A stretch of 64,000 nt of DNA, taken from Ashinkailepas kermadecensis (Eukaryota; Arthropoda; Thecostraca; Neolepadidae). Below the pieces are notes generated by a model. That model searched no databases and was not told the origin of the DNA. It was given only the letters and a program-made list of their open reading frames with translations. Below are positions 35,386-47,470 of this stretch, piece after piece. The first letter of the stretch is position 1, and each line of letters starts with the position of its first letter. Position numbers and translations under genes: made by a program. The stretch is taken from the NCBI GenBank assembly GCA_034440615.1, contig JAOTOM010004867.1, positions 310,001-374,000 of the forward strand. Direction: 5' to 3'.

Positions 35386-35530
35386 GACCACAATGAACCG
35401 GCAGGCCGGCACGCGGCGATATTTTGATTGTGTTCGACGTACGTCTGTCCGGAATGCGGCATCGGAAAAACTGTTTGCCTGCGCGCCGCCAGCGTCGGTC
35501 GACGGTCACATCCTACTTCACCCACCTTCC

Positions 35531-35870
35531 GTTCTCCTGCTGCCTCTCCCCTACCGGCGCTCCCCTGCCGCCGCTCTCCTACCGCCGCTGTCCTACCGCC
35601 GCTCTCCTACCACCGCTGTCCTACCGCCGTTGTCCCACCGCCGCTGTCCCATCGCCGCTGTCCTACCGCCACTGTCCTGCCGCCGCTGTCCTGTCGCCGC
35701 TCTCCTACCGCCGCTATCCTACCGCCGCTGTCCTACCGCCGTTGTCCCACCGCCGCTGTCCTACCGCCACTGTCCTGCCGCCGCTGTCCTGCCGCCGCTG
35801 TCCTGCCGCCGCTCTCCTACCGCCGCTATCCTACCGCCTCGCCCCGCCGCCGCCGTCCTGCTGCTGCTCC
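35531..35870. repeat. 15-bp minisatellite, about 22 copies
   Basis: The unit is ctgtcctaccgccgc with variants ctctcctaccgccgc, ttgtcccaccgccgc and ctgtcctgccgccgc. With a 15-bp period the plus frames read as proline, serine and arginine-rich repeats; not taken as a gene. Confidence 0.93.
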
Positions 35871-37110
35871 TCTGCGCAGTTCTCCTACCGTTGCCCTTCT
35901 GCTGCCGCGCCCCCGCCGCCGATCTCTGGAGCCACTTCCTAAGCGAGCGGCCGACACTGCACGAGCTGCGTCATGTCGTGATGTGCGCTTCGTTCCGCGT
36001 GCGTCTCCTCGCAACAAAAACGCCGCCGATCGGTGGCCTTGCGCTGCGCTCTGCTCGGCTCGTATCGATCACTGGACGCGTGCCTGATCCCGACCTCAGT
36101 TCACTGGGAGCGAGGTCGGCGTGGTTTTGCACGTGGTGACCCACATTGAAGAGCGGCCGCCCGGTATGGGCTCGCCTGCACGACCGGCGAGTGAAGTGTG
36201 CAGGCGGCGGTGGGCGTGCGGCAACCGGCCGGACCCCACTGGCCGACACGCGGCACGAGCGGTCGTCGCCGCCGGCACCGGCGCTCTGACGAGGGTCGGC
36301 TAACGGTATGTCACATCAGAAAATGGCTGGCTCCAGGCCGAGCCGCCGGCAGGAACGCCGGCCGGACCGCCGGCCGGACCGCCGGTCGACTCGTCGTCGT
36401 CACGTCAGCCCGGGTCACGCTGCGGGGCGGGCGGCACTGCGGCGCCGGATGACCTGTCGTGTTGTCGGCCAACTCCGGCTGCAATTACATCGGCCGTGCG
36501 AACGACGTCCGAACGGTATCCGATTGATGGACGACCAGTGTCGCCCGCCACCGAGGTCAGGTGGCTAACCTTTGCCGCCACCGGCTCCGCACGGCTTGGT
36601 AGCGGTGTGGTGGAGAATCGTGGGAGGGATCACCGTGTGCGCCGACGGACCGCTGCGGTGGGCGGAGCTTCGAGTGCCGACGTCAATGATGGTCATCAGT
36701 GTTTGGAGGATATGGGTCAGGTTATTGCGGTGGTGCGGCCACAACGTTCGGAACAACTCTCCCTGGCTCGCCGCTTAGACACTGTTACCGCGCTCTGGAT
36801 GTGCTCTGCTGGTTCGTGGGAAGATGCACAGATGTGGACACATCTGAGTTGGACGGTAACTTTTAAAATGTATGTGTGGAATTAGGTCATAGTGTGGTAT
36901 GCGGCCAGGAGGGGTTAGTCTGGGACAACCAGCTGATTTGGAACAGCCAGATTATGAACGAACGACTGGGTAATGCCGCAACCATTTGTGGCACACATAT
37001 CTGATTTGATGTATGCATCTATGCTTCAACGTCTCTACGCTTTTATCATTGCTGTCTGTTCGTCAATGGCGCTGCTACATTCTGCAGTTCATCATTGCTG
37101 CCATCGGAAA
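35871..37110. other. GC-rich single-copy region
   Basis: The left part (to about 36600) is CpG-rich with a short 12-bp repeat, gccggccggacc, near 36355-36392. Overlapping open frames up to about 130 codons on both strands have no recognised domain. No splice-bounded exon is supported. Confidence 0.4.
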
Positions 37111-40100
37111 TTATTTGCCGTTCAGCCATCACCGGTGCTCTGGGTGGGAGCTAATGTTCAGCCATGACCCGTGTGCTGGGTGGGAGCTGATGTTCAACCA
37201 TCACCGGTGTGCTGGGTGGGAGCTGCTGCTCAACCATCACCGGTGTGCTGGGTGGGAGCTGATGTTCAACCATCACCGGTGTGCTGGGTGGGAACTGATG
37301 TTCAACCATCACCGGTGTGTTGGGTAGGAGCTGACGTTCAACCATCACCGGTGTGCTGGGTGGGAGCTGCTGCTCAACCATCACCGGTGTGCTGGGTGGG
37401 AGCTGATGTTCAACCATCACCGGTGTGCTGGGTGGGAGCTGATGTTCAACCATCACCGGTGTGCTGGGTGGGAGCTGATGTTTAACCATCACCGGTGTGC
37501 TGGGTGGGAGCTGATGCTCAACCATCACCGGTGTGTTGGGGGAGCTGATGCTCAACCATCACCGGTGTGCTGGGTGGGAGCTGATGCTCAACCATCACCA
37601 GTGTGTTGGGTGGGAGCTGATGTTCAACCATCACCGGTGTGCTGGGTGGGAGCTGATGTTCAACCATCACCGGTGTGCTGGGTGGGAGCTGATGTTCAAC
37701 CATCACCGGTGTGCTGGGTGGGAGCTGATGTTTAACCATCACCGGTGTGCTGGGTGGGAGCTGATGCTCAACTATCACCGGTGTGTTGGGGGAGCTGATG
37801 CTCAACCATCACCGGTGTGCTGGGTGGGAGCTGATGCTCAACCATCACCAGTGTGTTGGGTGGGAGCTGATGTTCAACCATCACCGGTGTGCTGGGTGGG
37901 AGCTGATGTTCAACCATCACCGGTGTGCTGGGTGGGAGCTGATGTTCAACCATCACCGGTGTGCTGGGTGGGAGCTGATGCTCAACCATCACCGGTGTGC
38001 TGGGTGGGAGCTGACGTTCAACCATCACCGGTGTGCTGGGTGGGAGCTGCTGCTCAACCATAACCGGTGTGCTGGGTGGGAGCTGATGTTCAACCATCAC
38101 CGGTGTGCTGGGTGGGAGCTGATGTTCAACCATCACCGGTGTGCTGGGTGGGAGCTGATGCTCAACCATCACCGGTGTGCTGGGTGGGAGCTGATGCTCA
38201 ACCATCACCGGTGTGCTGGGTGGGAGCTGATGTTCAACCATCACCGGTGTGCTGGGTGGGAGCTGATGTTCAGCCATCACCGGTGTGCTGGGTGGGAGCT
38301 GACGTTCAACCATCACCGGTGTGCTGGGTGGGAGCTGCTGCTCAACCATAACCGGTGTGCTGGGTGGGAGCTGATGTTCAACCATCACCGGTGTGCTGGG
38401 TGGGAGCTGATGTTCAACCATCACCGGTGTGCTGGGTGGGAGCTGATGTTTAACCATCACCGGTGTGCTGGGTGGGAGCTGATGCTCAACCATCACCGGT
38501 GTGTTGGGGGAGCTGATGCTCAACCATCACCGGTGTGCTGGGTGGGAGCTGATGCTCAACCATCACCAGTGTGTTGGGTGGGAGCTGATGTTCAACCATC
38601 ACCGGTGTGCTGGGTGGGAGCTGATGTTCAACTATCACCGGTGTGCTGGGTGGGAGCTGATGTTCAACCATCACCGGTGTGCTGGGTGGGAGCTGATGCT
38701 CAACCATCACCGGTGTGCTGGGTGGGAGCTGATGCTCAACCATCACCGGTGTGCTGGGTGGGAGCTGATGTTCAACCATCACCGGTGTGCTGGGTGGGAG
38801 CTGATGTTCAGCCATCACCGGTGTGCTGGGTGGGAGCTGGTGTTCAGCCATGACCCGTGTGCTGGGTGGGAGCTGATGTTCAGCCATCACCGGTGTGCTG
38901 GGTGGGAGCTGATGTTCAACCATCACCGGTGTGCTGGGTGGGATCTGATGTTCAACCATCACCGGTGTGCTGGATGGGAGCTGATGTTCAACCATCACCG
39001 GTGTGCTGGGTGGGAGCTGATGTTAAACCATCACCGATGTGCTGGATGGGAGCTGATGTTCAACCATCACCGGTGTGCTGGGTGGGAGCTGATGTTCAAC
39101 CATCACCGGTGTGCTGGGTGGGAGCTGATGTTAAACCATCACCGATGTGCTGGATGGGAGCTGATGTTCAACCATCACCGGTGTGCTGGGTGGGAGCTGA
39201 TGTTAAACCATCACCGATGTGCTGGATGGGAGCTGATGTTCAACCATCACCGATGTGCTGGATGGGAGCTGATGTTCAACCATCACCGGTGTGCTGGGTG
39301 GGAGCTGATGCTCAACCATCACCGGTGTGCTGGGTGGGAGCTGATGCTCAACCATCACCGGTGTGCTGGGTGGGAGCTGATGTTCAACCATCACCGATGT
39401 GCTGGATGGGAGCTGATGTTCAACCATCACCGGTGTGCTGGGTGGGAGCTGATGTTCAACCATCACCGCTGTGCTGGGTGGGAGCTGATGTTCAACCATC
39501 ACCGGTGTGCTGGGTGGGAACTGATGCTCAACCATCACCGGTGTGCTGGGTGGGAGCTGATGTTCAACCATCACCGGTGTGCTGGATGGGAGCTGATGTT
39601 CAACCATCACCGATGTGCTGGATGGGAGCTGATGTTCAACCATCACCGGTGTGCTGGATGGGAGCTGATGTTCAACCATCACCGGTGTGCTGGGTGGGAG
39701 CTGATGTTCAACTATCACCGGTGTGCTGGGTGGGAGCTGATGTTCAACCATCACCGGTGTGCTGGGTGGGAGCTGATGTTCAACTATCACCGGTGTGCTG
39801 GGTGGGAGCTGATGTTCAACCATCACCGGTGTGCTGGGTGGGAGCTGATGCTGAACCATCACCGGTGTGTTGGGGGAGCTGATGTTCAACCATCACCGGT
39901 GTGCTGGGTGGGGGCTGATGTTCAACCATCACAGGTGTGCTGGGTCGGAGCTGATGTTCAGCCATGACCGGTGTGCTGGGTGGGAGCTGATGCTCAACCA
40001 TCACCGGTGTGCTGGGTGGGGGCTGATGTTCAACCATCACCGGGTGTTGGGGGAGCTGATGCTCAACCATCACCGGTGTGTTGGGGGAGCTGATGCTCAA

Positions 40101-40705
40101 CCATCACCGGTGTGCTGGGTGGGAGCTGATGCTCAACCATCACCAGTGTGTTGGGTGGGAGCTGATGTTCAACCATCACCGGTGTGCTGGGTGGGAGCTG
40201 ATGTTCAACCATCACCGGTGTGCTGGGTGGGAGCTGATGCTCAACCATCACCGGTGTGTTGGGTGGGAGCTGACGTTCAACCATCACCGGTGTGCTGGGT
40301 GGGAGCTGATGTTCAACCATCACCGGTGTGCTGGGTGGGAGCTGATGCTGAACCATCACCGGTGTGTTGGGGGAGCTGATGTTCAACCATCACCGGTGTG
40401 CTGGGTGGGGGCTGATGTTCAACCATCACCGGTGTGTTGGGGGAGCTGATGCTCAACCATCACCGGTGTGTTGGGGGAGCTGATGCTCAACCATCACCGG
40501 TGTGCTGGGTGGGAGCTGATGCTCAACCATCACCAGTGTGTTGGGTGGGAGCTGATGTTCAACCATCACCGGTGTGCTGGGTGGGAGCTGATGCTCAACC
40601 ATCACCGGTGTGCTGGGTGGGAGCTGATGCTCAACCATCACCGGTGTGCTGGGTGGTGAGAGCTGATGCTCAACCATCACCGGTGTGTTGGGAGAGCTGA
40701 TGCAA
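37111..40705. repeat. 36-bp minisatellite, about 99 copies
   Basis: The unit contains ctgatgttcaaccatcaccg and gtgtgctgggtgggag. Common variants are ctgatgctc, ctgctgctc, ctgacgttc, accgatgtgctggatg and a shortened unit reading gtgttgggggag that is two bases short and changes frame. The combination of the short unit, two gatgctc units and an accagtgtgttggg unit recurs as a block near 37531, 37782, 38500, 40078 and 40466, showing higher-order duplication. Open frames up to 488 codons follow from the unit length. Confidence 0.98.
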
Positions 40706-42150
40706 CTCATAATATTTTTGCTTGTTCTTCAAATGTATCTTCCGATCTGCCCCGTGGATTCGGCTTACTTTTTGCACAGCCGATGGGTGATGGTTTCTGC
40801 AACCTCTGGTACAGTACTTCGGGAACAGTCGTGCCACGTTGCTGTGTTATGTCTTCATCGGTCATTTCAAATTGCACCGAAAACGACGGTTTTGTTTCCA
40901 GCGTACCGTTGTACAATGCTACAAAGTATAATACTTAGTATTCAATGGTAATTGGCAGGTGGGCTACCACAGGTCACTGATTTCCCCAAGGCCACTCGAG
41001 TGTAGTCGCCCGGTCGATGTCGTGTGTCGGAGGAAATAGCCGCCCGGACATGCCCGCATATAGCATGAACAATACGGCTATGTGACGAATCGGGTCCAAA
41101 ATGCATTCGAATGTGTAGGAAGATTTAACTCCTCTCTCAGATATGTTCGAACTTGTAGTTCACATGTTGCGGCTTGCGGTCGCGTGTTGGTTAGAAATGA
41201 TTGCCATGATCCATAATTTATCGTTTGCACAAAAGACAAGGGATCACAAAAGGGAAGCGAATTTCGTACGTTCTCCAGATCGGCTGAAATTAACACCGTG
41301 GAATCTAATTTGCTTGCAACGTAATGATAGCTCATCAGATTTAGGTCTCAAACCACCTCGAAGTTATGCGCTAGCTGCTATGCATCAGCAAATCATTCCG
41401 AAATGGATGTTCCTTGATAGACAGAGGAATAGGACATACGTTATAATGATGGTTTCAAACACTTCAGTTCCAGTCATGTGCAAGTGTGTAGGAGGCATAA
41501 CCTTGGTAGGAACCGTCTCAGAGCTTGAGGTTGAAGTTGACAACATTTTCAAGCCGTTTTCCATTTATATTCTTCAGATTAGTTATGCATCTAGTACCAT
41601 TATAAGTTAGAAAGCATGTAGCCATTTTATTTATGCAGCCACTCATTTTGCCATTCAATTTGAAGTTGTAGCTCTCGGAGGAATCCGCCTCCTTTGTCAG
41701 CCTTGGTAAATACAAGTACATAGCTCGCTGAATGAATATGCTTTCTAGCTTAGGAATATGTTCCAGCTGAGCAGCAACAAATTTGTAGCCATAAAACCTT
41801 TAGCTGACATGTTTTGGTTTGACTTCGTCACCTATCACACATTTATATTAATGTGAAGAATATTCGGTTTTGTGATCATTTATAAACACACTCATGTTCA
41901 CCAATCTGATCATGCTAGTTTTGAGTAAATATATCAATGCTTTCGAGAAAAAGACTTTGGAATGAAGGCTTGAGATAATTTTGACCTAGCCTAGGTTTAG
42001 AACTTGGATATCCTGGAATTAAATTATCTGATATCGGGCGCTACAATCGATTGTGCCAATGGGTTACCAATTAGATGTCAGGGCGATATCTTGAGCTGTT
42101 AAGGTTTTCCGGTGGCAGCAGGAAAACCGCTTGGGAAAGGGATAGCGGAA
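40706..42150. other. Single-copy region, unrecognised open frame
   Basis: The longest open frame is 41143-41610 on + (155 codons); a minus frame at 41518-41721 overlaps it. Neither shows a domain. The region is AT-richer than the arrays. No RNA gene or repeat is recognised. Confidence 0.35.
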
Positions 42151-42154
42151 TTCA

Positions 42155-42278
42155 CCGTTGGGTATTGATCCACCCTTCTCGGATCTAGCGGGGGTTGACA
42201 CTGTGAAACGTCAATGCCGTTGGGTATTGATCCACCCTTCTCGGATCTAGTGGAGGCTGACACTGTGAAACGGCAATG
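42155..42278. repeat. 62-bp tandem duplication
   Basis: Two copies of a unit starting ccgttgggtattgatccacc, at 42155 and 42217, differing at a few positions. Confidence 0.9.
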
Positions 42279-42603
42279 CTGTAGTATACATCAGTATGCG
42301 TGGCTAAACCAGCGAGTGGCTGGTACAGCAATAACGATTGTTGTCAAATACCGGCTCGCTTAATTCATTATTTATGATGGGGTTGATACCCTCTCGATAA
42401 TGACCGTGGTTCCACCGGTTTTTGCACAATACTGAATAAGCACGGTAATATTTGGACTCGATAATCAGTGATTGTATTCTGTGAAGCACACATGCATGTT
42501 CCTTAGCGTACCAAACGAGCCACGCCTTTGCGCAAAAGCTCATCGCCGAGGCACACCTTCATGCGGCGTCTTGTTGTCGAGACATGCCGCCATGTGGACG
42601 TCT

Positions 42604-42680
42604 ATATATCGCTACCTCATTGATATATCGCTATGTCACTGATATATCGCTACATCATTGATATATCGCTACGTCATTGA
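42604..42680. repeat. 19-bp repeat, 4 copies
   Basis: The unit is cgctacatcattgatatat with variants cctcattg, tgtcactg and cgtcattg. It leads directly into the 67-bp array. Confidence 0.88.
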
Positions 42681-42682
42681 TG

Positions 42683-43205
42683 TCACCCTGTCGTGTCGCT
42701 GTGCCTGACACCGATATGTGGTGTCTACACGCGTGGGTTGTGCCTGACACCGATATGTGGTGTGCTACACCGCACGACGGCTCGATGTGGGGTCATCCTG
42801 TCGTGTCGCCGTGCCTGACACCGATATGTGGTGTGCCACACCGCCGGCGCGATGTGGGGTCATCCTGTCGTGTCGCTGTGCCTGACACCGATATGTGGTG
42901 TGCCACACCGCCGGCGCGATGTGGGGTCATCCTGTCGTGTCGCCGTGCCTGACACCGATATGTGGTGTGCCACACCGCCGGACGGCTCGATGTGGGGTCA
43001 TCCTGTCGTGTCGCTGTGCCTGACACCGATATGTGGTGTGCCACACCGCCGGCGCGATGTGGGGTCACCCTGTCGTGTCGCTGTGCCTGACACCGATATG
43101 TGGTGTGCTACACCGCCGGCGCGATGTGGGGTCATCCTGTCGTGTCGCCGTGCCTGACACGAATACGTGGTGTGCCACACCGCCGGACGGCTCGATGTGG
43201 GGTCG
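42683..43205. repeat. 67-bp minisatellite, about 8 copies
   Basis: The unit contains tgtcgtgtcgctgtgcctga, then caccgatatgtggtgtgcca and caccgccggcgcgatgtggg. One variant has cggacggctcgatg instead of cggcgcgatg; the first copy is shortened. Confidence 0.95.
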
Positions 43206-43508
43206 GCTGGCAAGTCGGCACAGCCACCGCAGCCATCGTATGTGGCCATCCGTCAGTAGCGCTGCTGCCGAGCTCCACCACATGGCCGAGGCAATCACAG
43301 CCGGCGACACTCACCACACGACGCGCCAGCCTCGCGTAGGCTTATTGGTACAGCAGACACATCCACGGTTTACAGTGGCCATTAACGTGCTGCCGCCATG
43401 TGGTGAAGCGTGAGGTTTAAACAATATGAAGAATGAGGAGGGCTGAATGCGCTGTGTGTGCTGAGATCACTGCGGCACGCCATGCATGCGCTATGGAGAT
43501 TAGGTAAT

Positions 43509-43511
43509 ATA

Positions 43512-43585
<74 letters not shown>
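43509..43585. repeat. (TA)n microsatellite, about 76 bp
   Basis: A pure AT dinucleotide run preceded by aatataatataat. Confidence 0.97.
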
Positions 43586-43587
<2 letters not shown>

Positions 43588-43994
43588 ATAGTAGGTAGGA
43601 GTAGAGGAATATTGCGCAGTTGGTGTTCGTGTATGGGCTACTCAGGTTGGGGCACGTCAGCCACTGGCGCCATACTCTACGGCCATAGGACAGATTAGCT
43701 TGCAAGGATGCAAGTAAATTGGTGGCCAAGTGTGCAAATGCATGTAGATCAATGCAGAGCTGGCCAAGTACACACCCACAAGAAGATCAATGCTGGATCA
43801 TGGATCACCGATCATGGATGATCCAGTTTCGTTTTATGTCGCTCGGCGCTGCTAGTAGCTAGAAGCTGGTAAGGGGGGCGGGAATGATAGTCTGAATACC
43901 GCATTTCGCTTCCCACCAGGGTGGAATTTATAGCTTGGAATCTTGAATTCAGAGAGGAAAATCTTACAAATGTTAATCCGCGCCGTCTCTCCGA

Positions 43995-44200
43995 TCAGAT
44001 CCTCGCACCCCGTCTCGGGGATGGTTCATAAAAGGCCCCCGTCTAACTTCCACACTAAACGTTGCACGAAAACTAACGGGATACCATCGAAAAGCCCATG
44101 ACGAATAGGGTCAGAAAATGATCGTATTCGTTATTTTTGGATGAGTTTGAAAACCAAAACGTCCGTTTTTTCAGAAAAATCGATTTTTCAAACACATTGG
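43995..44200 (+). mobile_element. Isolated terminus of the long-inverted-repeat family
   Basis: Begins tcagatcctcgcaccccgtc and then ctcgggg, matching the two ends of the element at 45551-48753. Similarity continues loosely through cgttgcacgaaaac and accatcgaaaa. No matching opposite end was seen nearby, so this is probably a truncated copy; the right limit given is approximate. Confidence 0.6.
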
Positions 44201-45550
44201 ACATCGGCATATTAGGGTATTGTAGGTCCTGCAATGCATGACACTATTTATGTGATGGAAAAACTCGAAATATACCATTAAAACAGCTGTTGCATAGGTT
44301 TAGCTCACATTGCGCACTTTGTCGTGACTTGACCTCAGGCCACTTGACGTCAAAGGTCAAACAAATTCGACAAGGAACTTCACCCGAGGCTTCTACATGC
44401 ATACCAATGTATAAATGAAGTCAAAAGAGCATGCATATTACAACAATAGGAGCATTGGCCCAAAATGGACCAAAATAGCCCGAGGCCTCAGGTCGCTGAC
44501 CGGACTTCAAACAAAGATTACCGACATACGTTTTGCAGGCACTATCCAATTGTACTCACGTAGCAAGTTTCATTTCAATATACCTTCATGCGTATGATTT
44601 ATGGATCCTCATTTTGTTTGTAGTTGGTCCTCTTTGACCTGAGCTAGGTCAATGACCTTGCATGACCTGAGGTTGAAACATTCACTTCAGACACAAAATG
44701 ATCAAGGAAAGTGTACGGAAAATTGTATGGCACTGCACGCCGCCGTTGTCCCGCGATCACGGAGAAACTTCAGGGGAGTGGCGTACAAAACTCCCCCGAA
44801 AGAGTTCAATTTAGAGGATGATTGCATACCTGTTTCTGACGTGTTTGTGAACTTTTCGGTGTTAACTGTGTTTGTGAACTTTTACACTTAGTATGGACAC
44901 CTTTATAAAAATAACCATAATTCTGCACTGACTGACAAACAGTACCAATCAATTTCCTGGGGAAAGGGGAATTAAAATCCCCTGGAGAGGATAATGTTTT
45001 GTATGACGAAAATCCAGGGAAAGGCTGTTTTTTAACCTTGCTTTCAAGCGTCCACTTGCATTAAAAATCAAGCTTTCTAAGCTTTACTAGCTAGAGATTA
45101 GTAAGCTTGACTATTAAGTTACAAAGTTGGAAAAAGCTGCATCGAATGCTACATGATGATTTCAGTAATTTGATTTAGAGAATATTTCTGGCTGGCTTGG
45201 CTTCGTGCTCCCTTGTTTTCGATTCCGGTGGGCAGGTGTATGGTCTGGAAATAGGTGTGCATTGCCGGGTGACCGTGGTACCAGGGATCCAGGGATCCAC
45301 CGCTCCAAGCTCCACCAAATGATATGCTTCTATAAGGGTGAGAACTCGGCAAATACGTTGCTGTGTGTTCTTCCGGTTCCCACTGCAGTGAGCAGCACTT
45401 GACCTAGTAATCACATTCACACCACGTGGAAGAAACCTCTCAGCTCATGCATAAACATCGTTGGAATTGGCGGCGGAACTGGTCGAGCACTGAAGAGCTG
45501 CCCCTCCCCCATACAGCAGCTTCCTTAATCCTTTTTTCCGGTGTTTCCGC
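44201..45550. other. Single-copy spacer
   Basis: Contains a gtcaaaggtcaa/gaggtcaatgacctt-rich stretch (44330-44660), a small inverted repeat ggggagt-n10-actcccc at 44774-44797, and aagctt-rich words at 45068-45110. No gene is recognised. Confidence 0.35.
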
Positions 45551-46244
45551 TCAGATCCTCACACCTCGTCTCGGGGGAGTCCTTTTTACCCCCTAATTTA
45601 CAAAGTAGGCGTTGAACGAAAACGAAAGTGGTGTCATCAGAAAACGCTCGACAAGTAAGGCACGCAACCACCCCCACAATGTTATCCTCCCAAAAAGTGA
45701 CGTCACTAGGGGGTCTATGCGATAACGACATCAACGACATCATGATGTGATAACGACATCATGTGTTTGGCTCTGGGGGTTCTTTTTGGTGGAGCTATTA
45801 AAAACAAAAACTATTTGGAATCAGAAAATGAAGGCGAAATCGACCATGGCCTTAATTTTTTGTCCGCCCAAAAATGAACATTTGAAGAAAAAAATCGATG
45901 TTGTTTTCAATTTTGTTAAATTTTACTTTTCTAATAAGTAGAGTGGACATCGAAACGCTGTATTAAGCAAACTTGCCCTCCTAATTTTTTTTTACTTTAG
46001 CCAGAATCTTCGATTTTAACCTTCATGGGCAAATATGCAAAGCTAATACGTTATCAAACACTAAAAAATCCTCTGGTGCGTTTTGTTGCATCCCTAAAGA
46101 TAAGCAAACGCTGAATGTTTCATTAAAATGTCTTTTTATCCATTAAAGCGTGACGACTGGTTGACTTTTTTTGGAGGTGACCTCACTTGAACTTGAATAA
46201 CTCGTTGACCGTAGAAGACATAACCTCAATGTTTTCACACAACA

Positions 46245-46667
46245 TTGCAAATTGATGTGGGAAAAGGTGTGCCAAATTCCGGCGCGCCGCCTCGCGCCGT
46301 TTTTCCTTACCCGCGAACAAATCCGCGGGGGGGGGGGCGCAAAATTGCCAACCGAGACGGGGCTGGTTCAGCGACACAATTTGTAGAATTGACTGTGCAT
46401 GAGCATGACGTTTATAGTGAAGCAGCGGCTCCAAAGGGGGCCTGCGTCTCCAAAAAAAGATCCGGATGTTCGGCCTCCATTTCCCGCTGGCAATCGTCGA
46501 CGGCCACGACGTGGTGCCGTCACGACACTAGCGTCACCTTGGACGTTCTGACCGGGCTCCGGAAAACAGTGCTGCCCCCTACCAAACGTACCAACCGTAC
46601 GCCTGCTGTGTTCTTCGTAGCCCGCAACGGAAAGGTGTACAACACGAGAGGGAAAGCGTGTGCTTAA
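46245..46667 (+). CDS. Unrecognised 140-codon frame inside the long-inverted-repeat element
   Basis: The frame starts in the end of the left inverted repeat and extends into the element's interior; its last part reads RTPAVFFVARNGKVYNTRGK before the stop. The C-terminal 100 residues are rich in serine, threonine and basic residues, with no hydrophobic segment. A poly-G run (46328-46336) lies inside it, so the upper part may be out of frame. No family is recognised. It may be the C-terminal exon of an element-encoded protein or a chance frame. Confidence 0.25.
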   Translation: MQIDVGKGVPNSGAPPRAVFPYPRTNPRGGGRKIANRDGAGSATQFVELTVHEHDVYSEAAAPKGACVSKKRSGCSASISRWQSSTATTWCRHDTSVTLDVLTGLRKTVLPPTKRTNRTPAVFFVARNGKVYNTRGKACA

Positions 46668-47089
46668 TGTGACACACTGACAACATAATGACTCTTCAAA
46701 GACGTATTCTACTCAGTTTTCTAGTATTTTATCTAACTGCTGAAATAGTTACCTTTTTTTTCAAGTTTTCTACAAGACACGTAATCCAGCTCGCCTGCTG
46801 ATTTTTTCCTTTCTAAATTCAGTTTACTCTGGAAAAGCGTGCCATCGGAGTATTGCGACGCTTACAATTCACTTAGCCATATAATAAGAGAACGATACAA
46901 AATCGCAGAACTCTCATTTAAGGTGTAGGCACAAAAGGTGTCGCTTGACACTCTGATTAAAATCCACTTCCCGGAGTCTCTTCAAAAACATCATTTTACT
47001 GCGTACACATTAATTTAACTTTATCTATTATCCTTGACGTGGCACCAACGTCATCGACTGGGTGAACCGCTGCGCTGATCGCGCGCAAA

Positions 47090-47470
47090 GACAAATGCCA
47101 ACTTCACGGATAAAGATCACCGCTTATGCTAGTCAAACATCTCTATCACTGCTCGAACGGGCTTTGGAATGTACTTTGCCTCTGGAACATTGAAGCACTT
47201 CTGCGTCAATATCTACAATGCCCGCATGAACCGTGGACACCCTCTGGTTAAGCACAACCGACAGATCACCAGATGTCAGGAGTATGTCGCTGATGGTGCC
47301 GCTGATGCGACATATTGGTTCGTCTTACATGGACACCATGCTGTCGCAAACCTGCGGCCCGCTGCCGCTCGATTCAGGTTGTTGTGTCGCCACGTTGTCA
47401 ATGTCCCCCCTCAGGAGGCGAACAAGCGCCGTTGATCCAGTTTCTGTAAACACGAGGGACCGTTATTAGA
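47090..47470. other. Possible coding remnant in the element interior, strand uncertain
   Basis: Two competing readings exist. On + an 88-codon frame (47169-47435) contains LKHFCVNIYNARMNRGHPLV. On -, after a gtgtttacag acceptor-like site near 47450, the sequence reads STALVRLLRGDIDNVATQQP and, past one stop, SGDLSVVLNQRVSTVHAG. Neither matches a family I recognise. The minus reading looks more protein-like but carries a stop. Confidence 0.25.

Noticed and set aside
35531..35870. Proline-rich protein exon
   Set aside because: The 15-bp periodicity produces similar low-complexity peptides in all forward frames.
37111..40705. CRISPR array (36-bp repeat length)
   Set aside because: Units follow one another directly with no unique spacers, no cas genes are present and the setting is eukaryotic.
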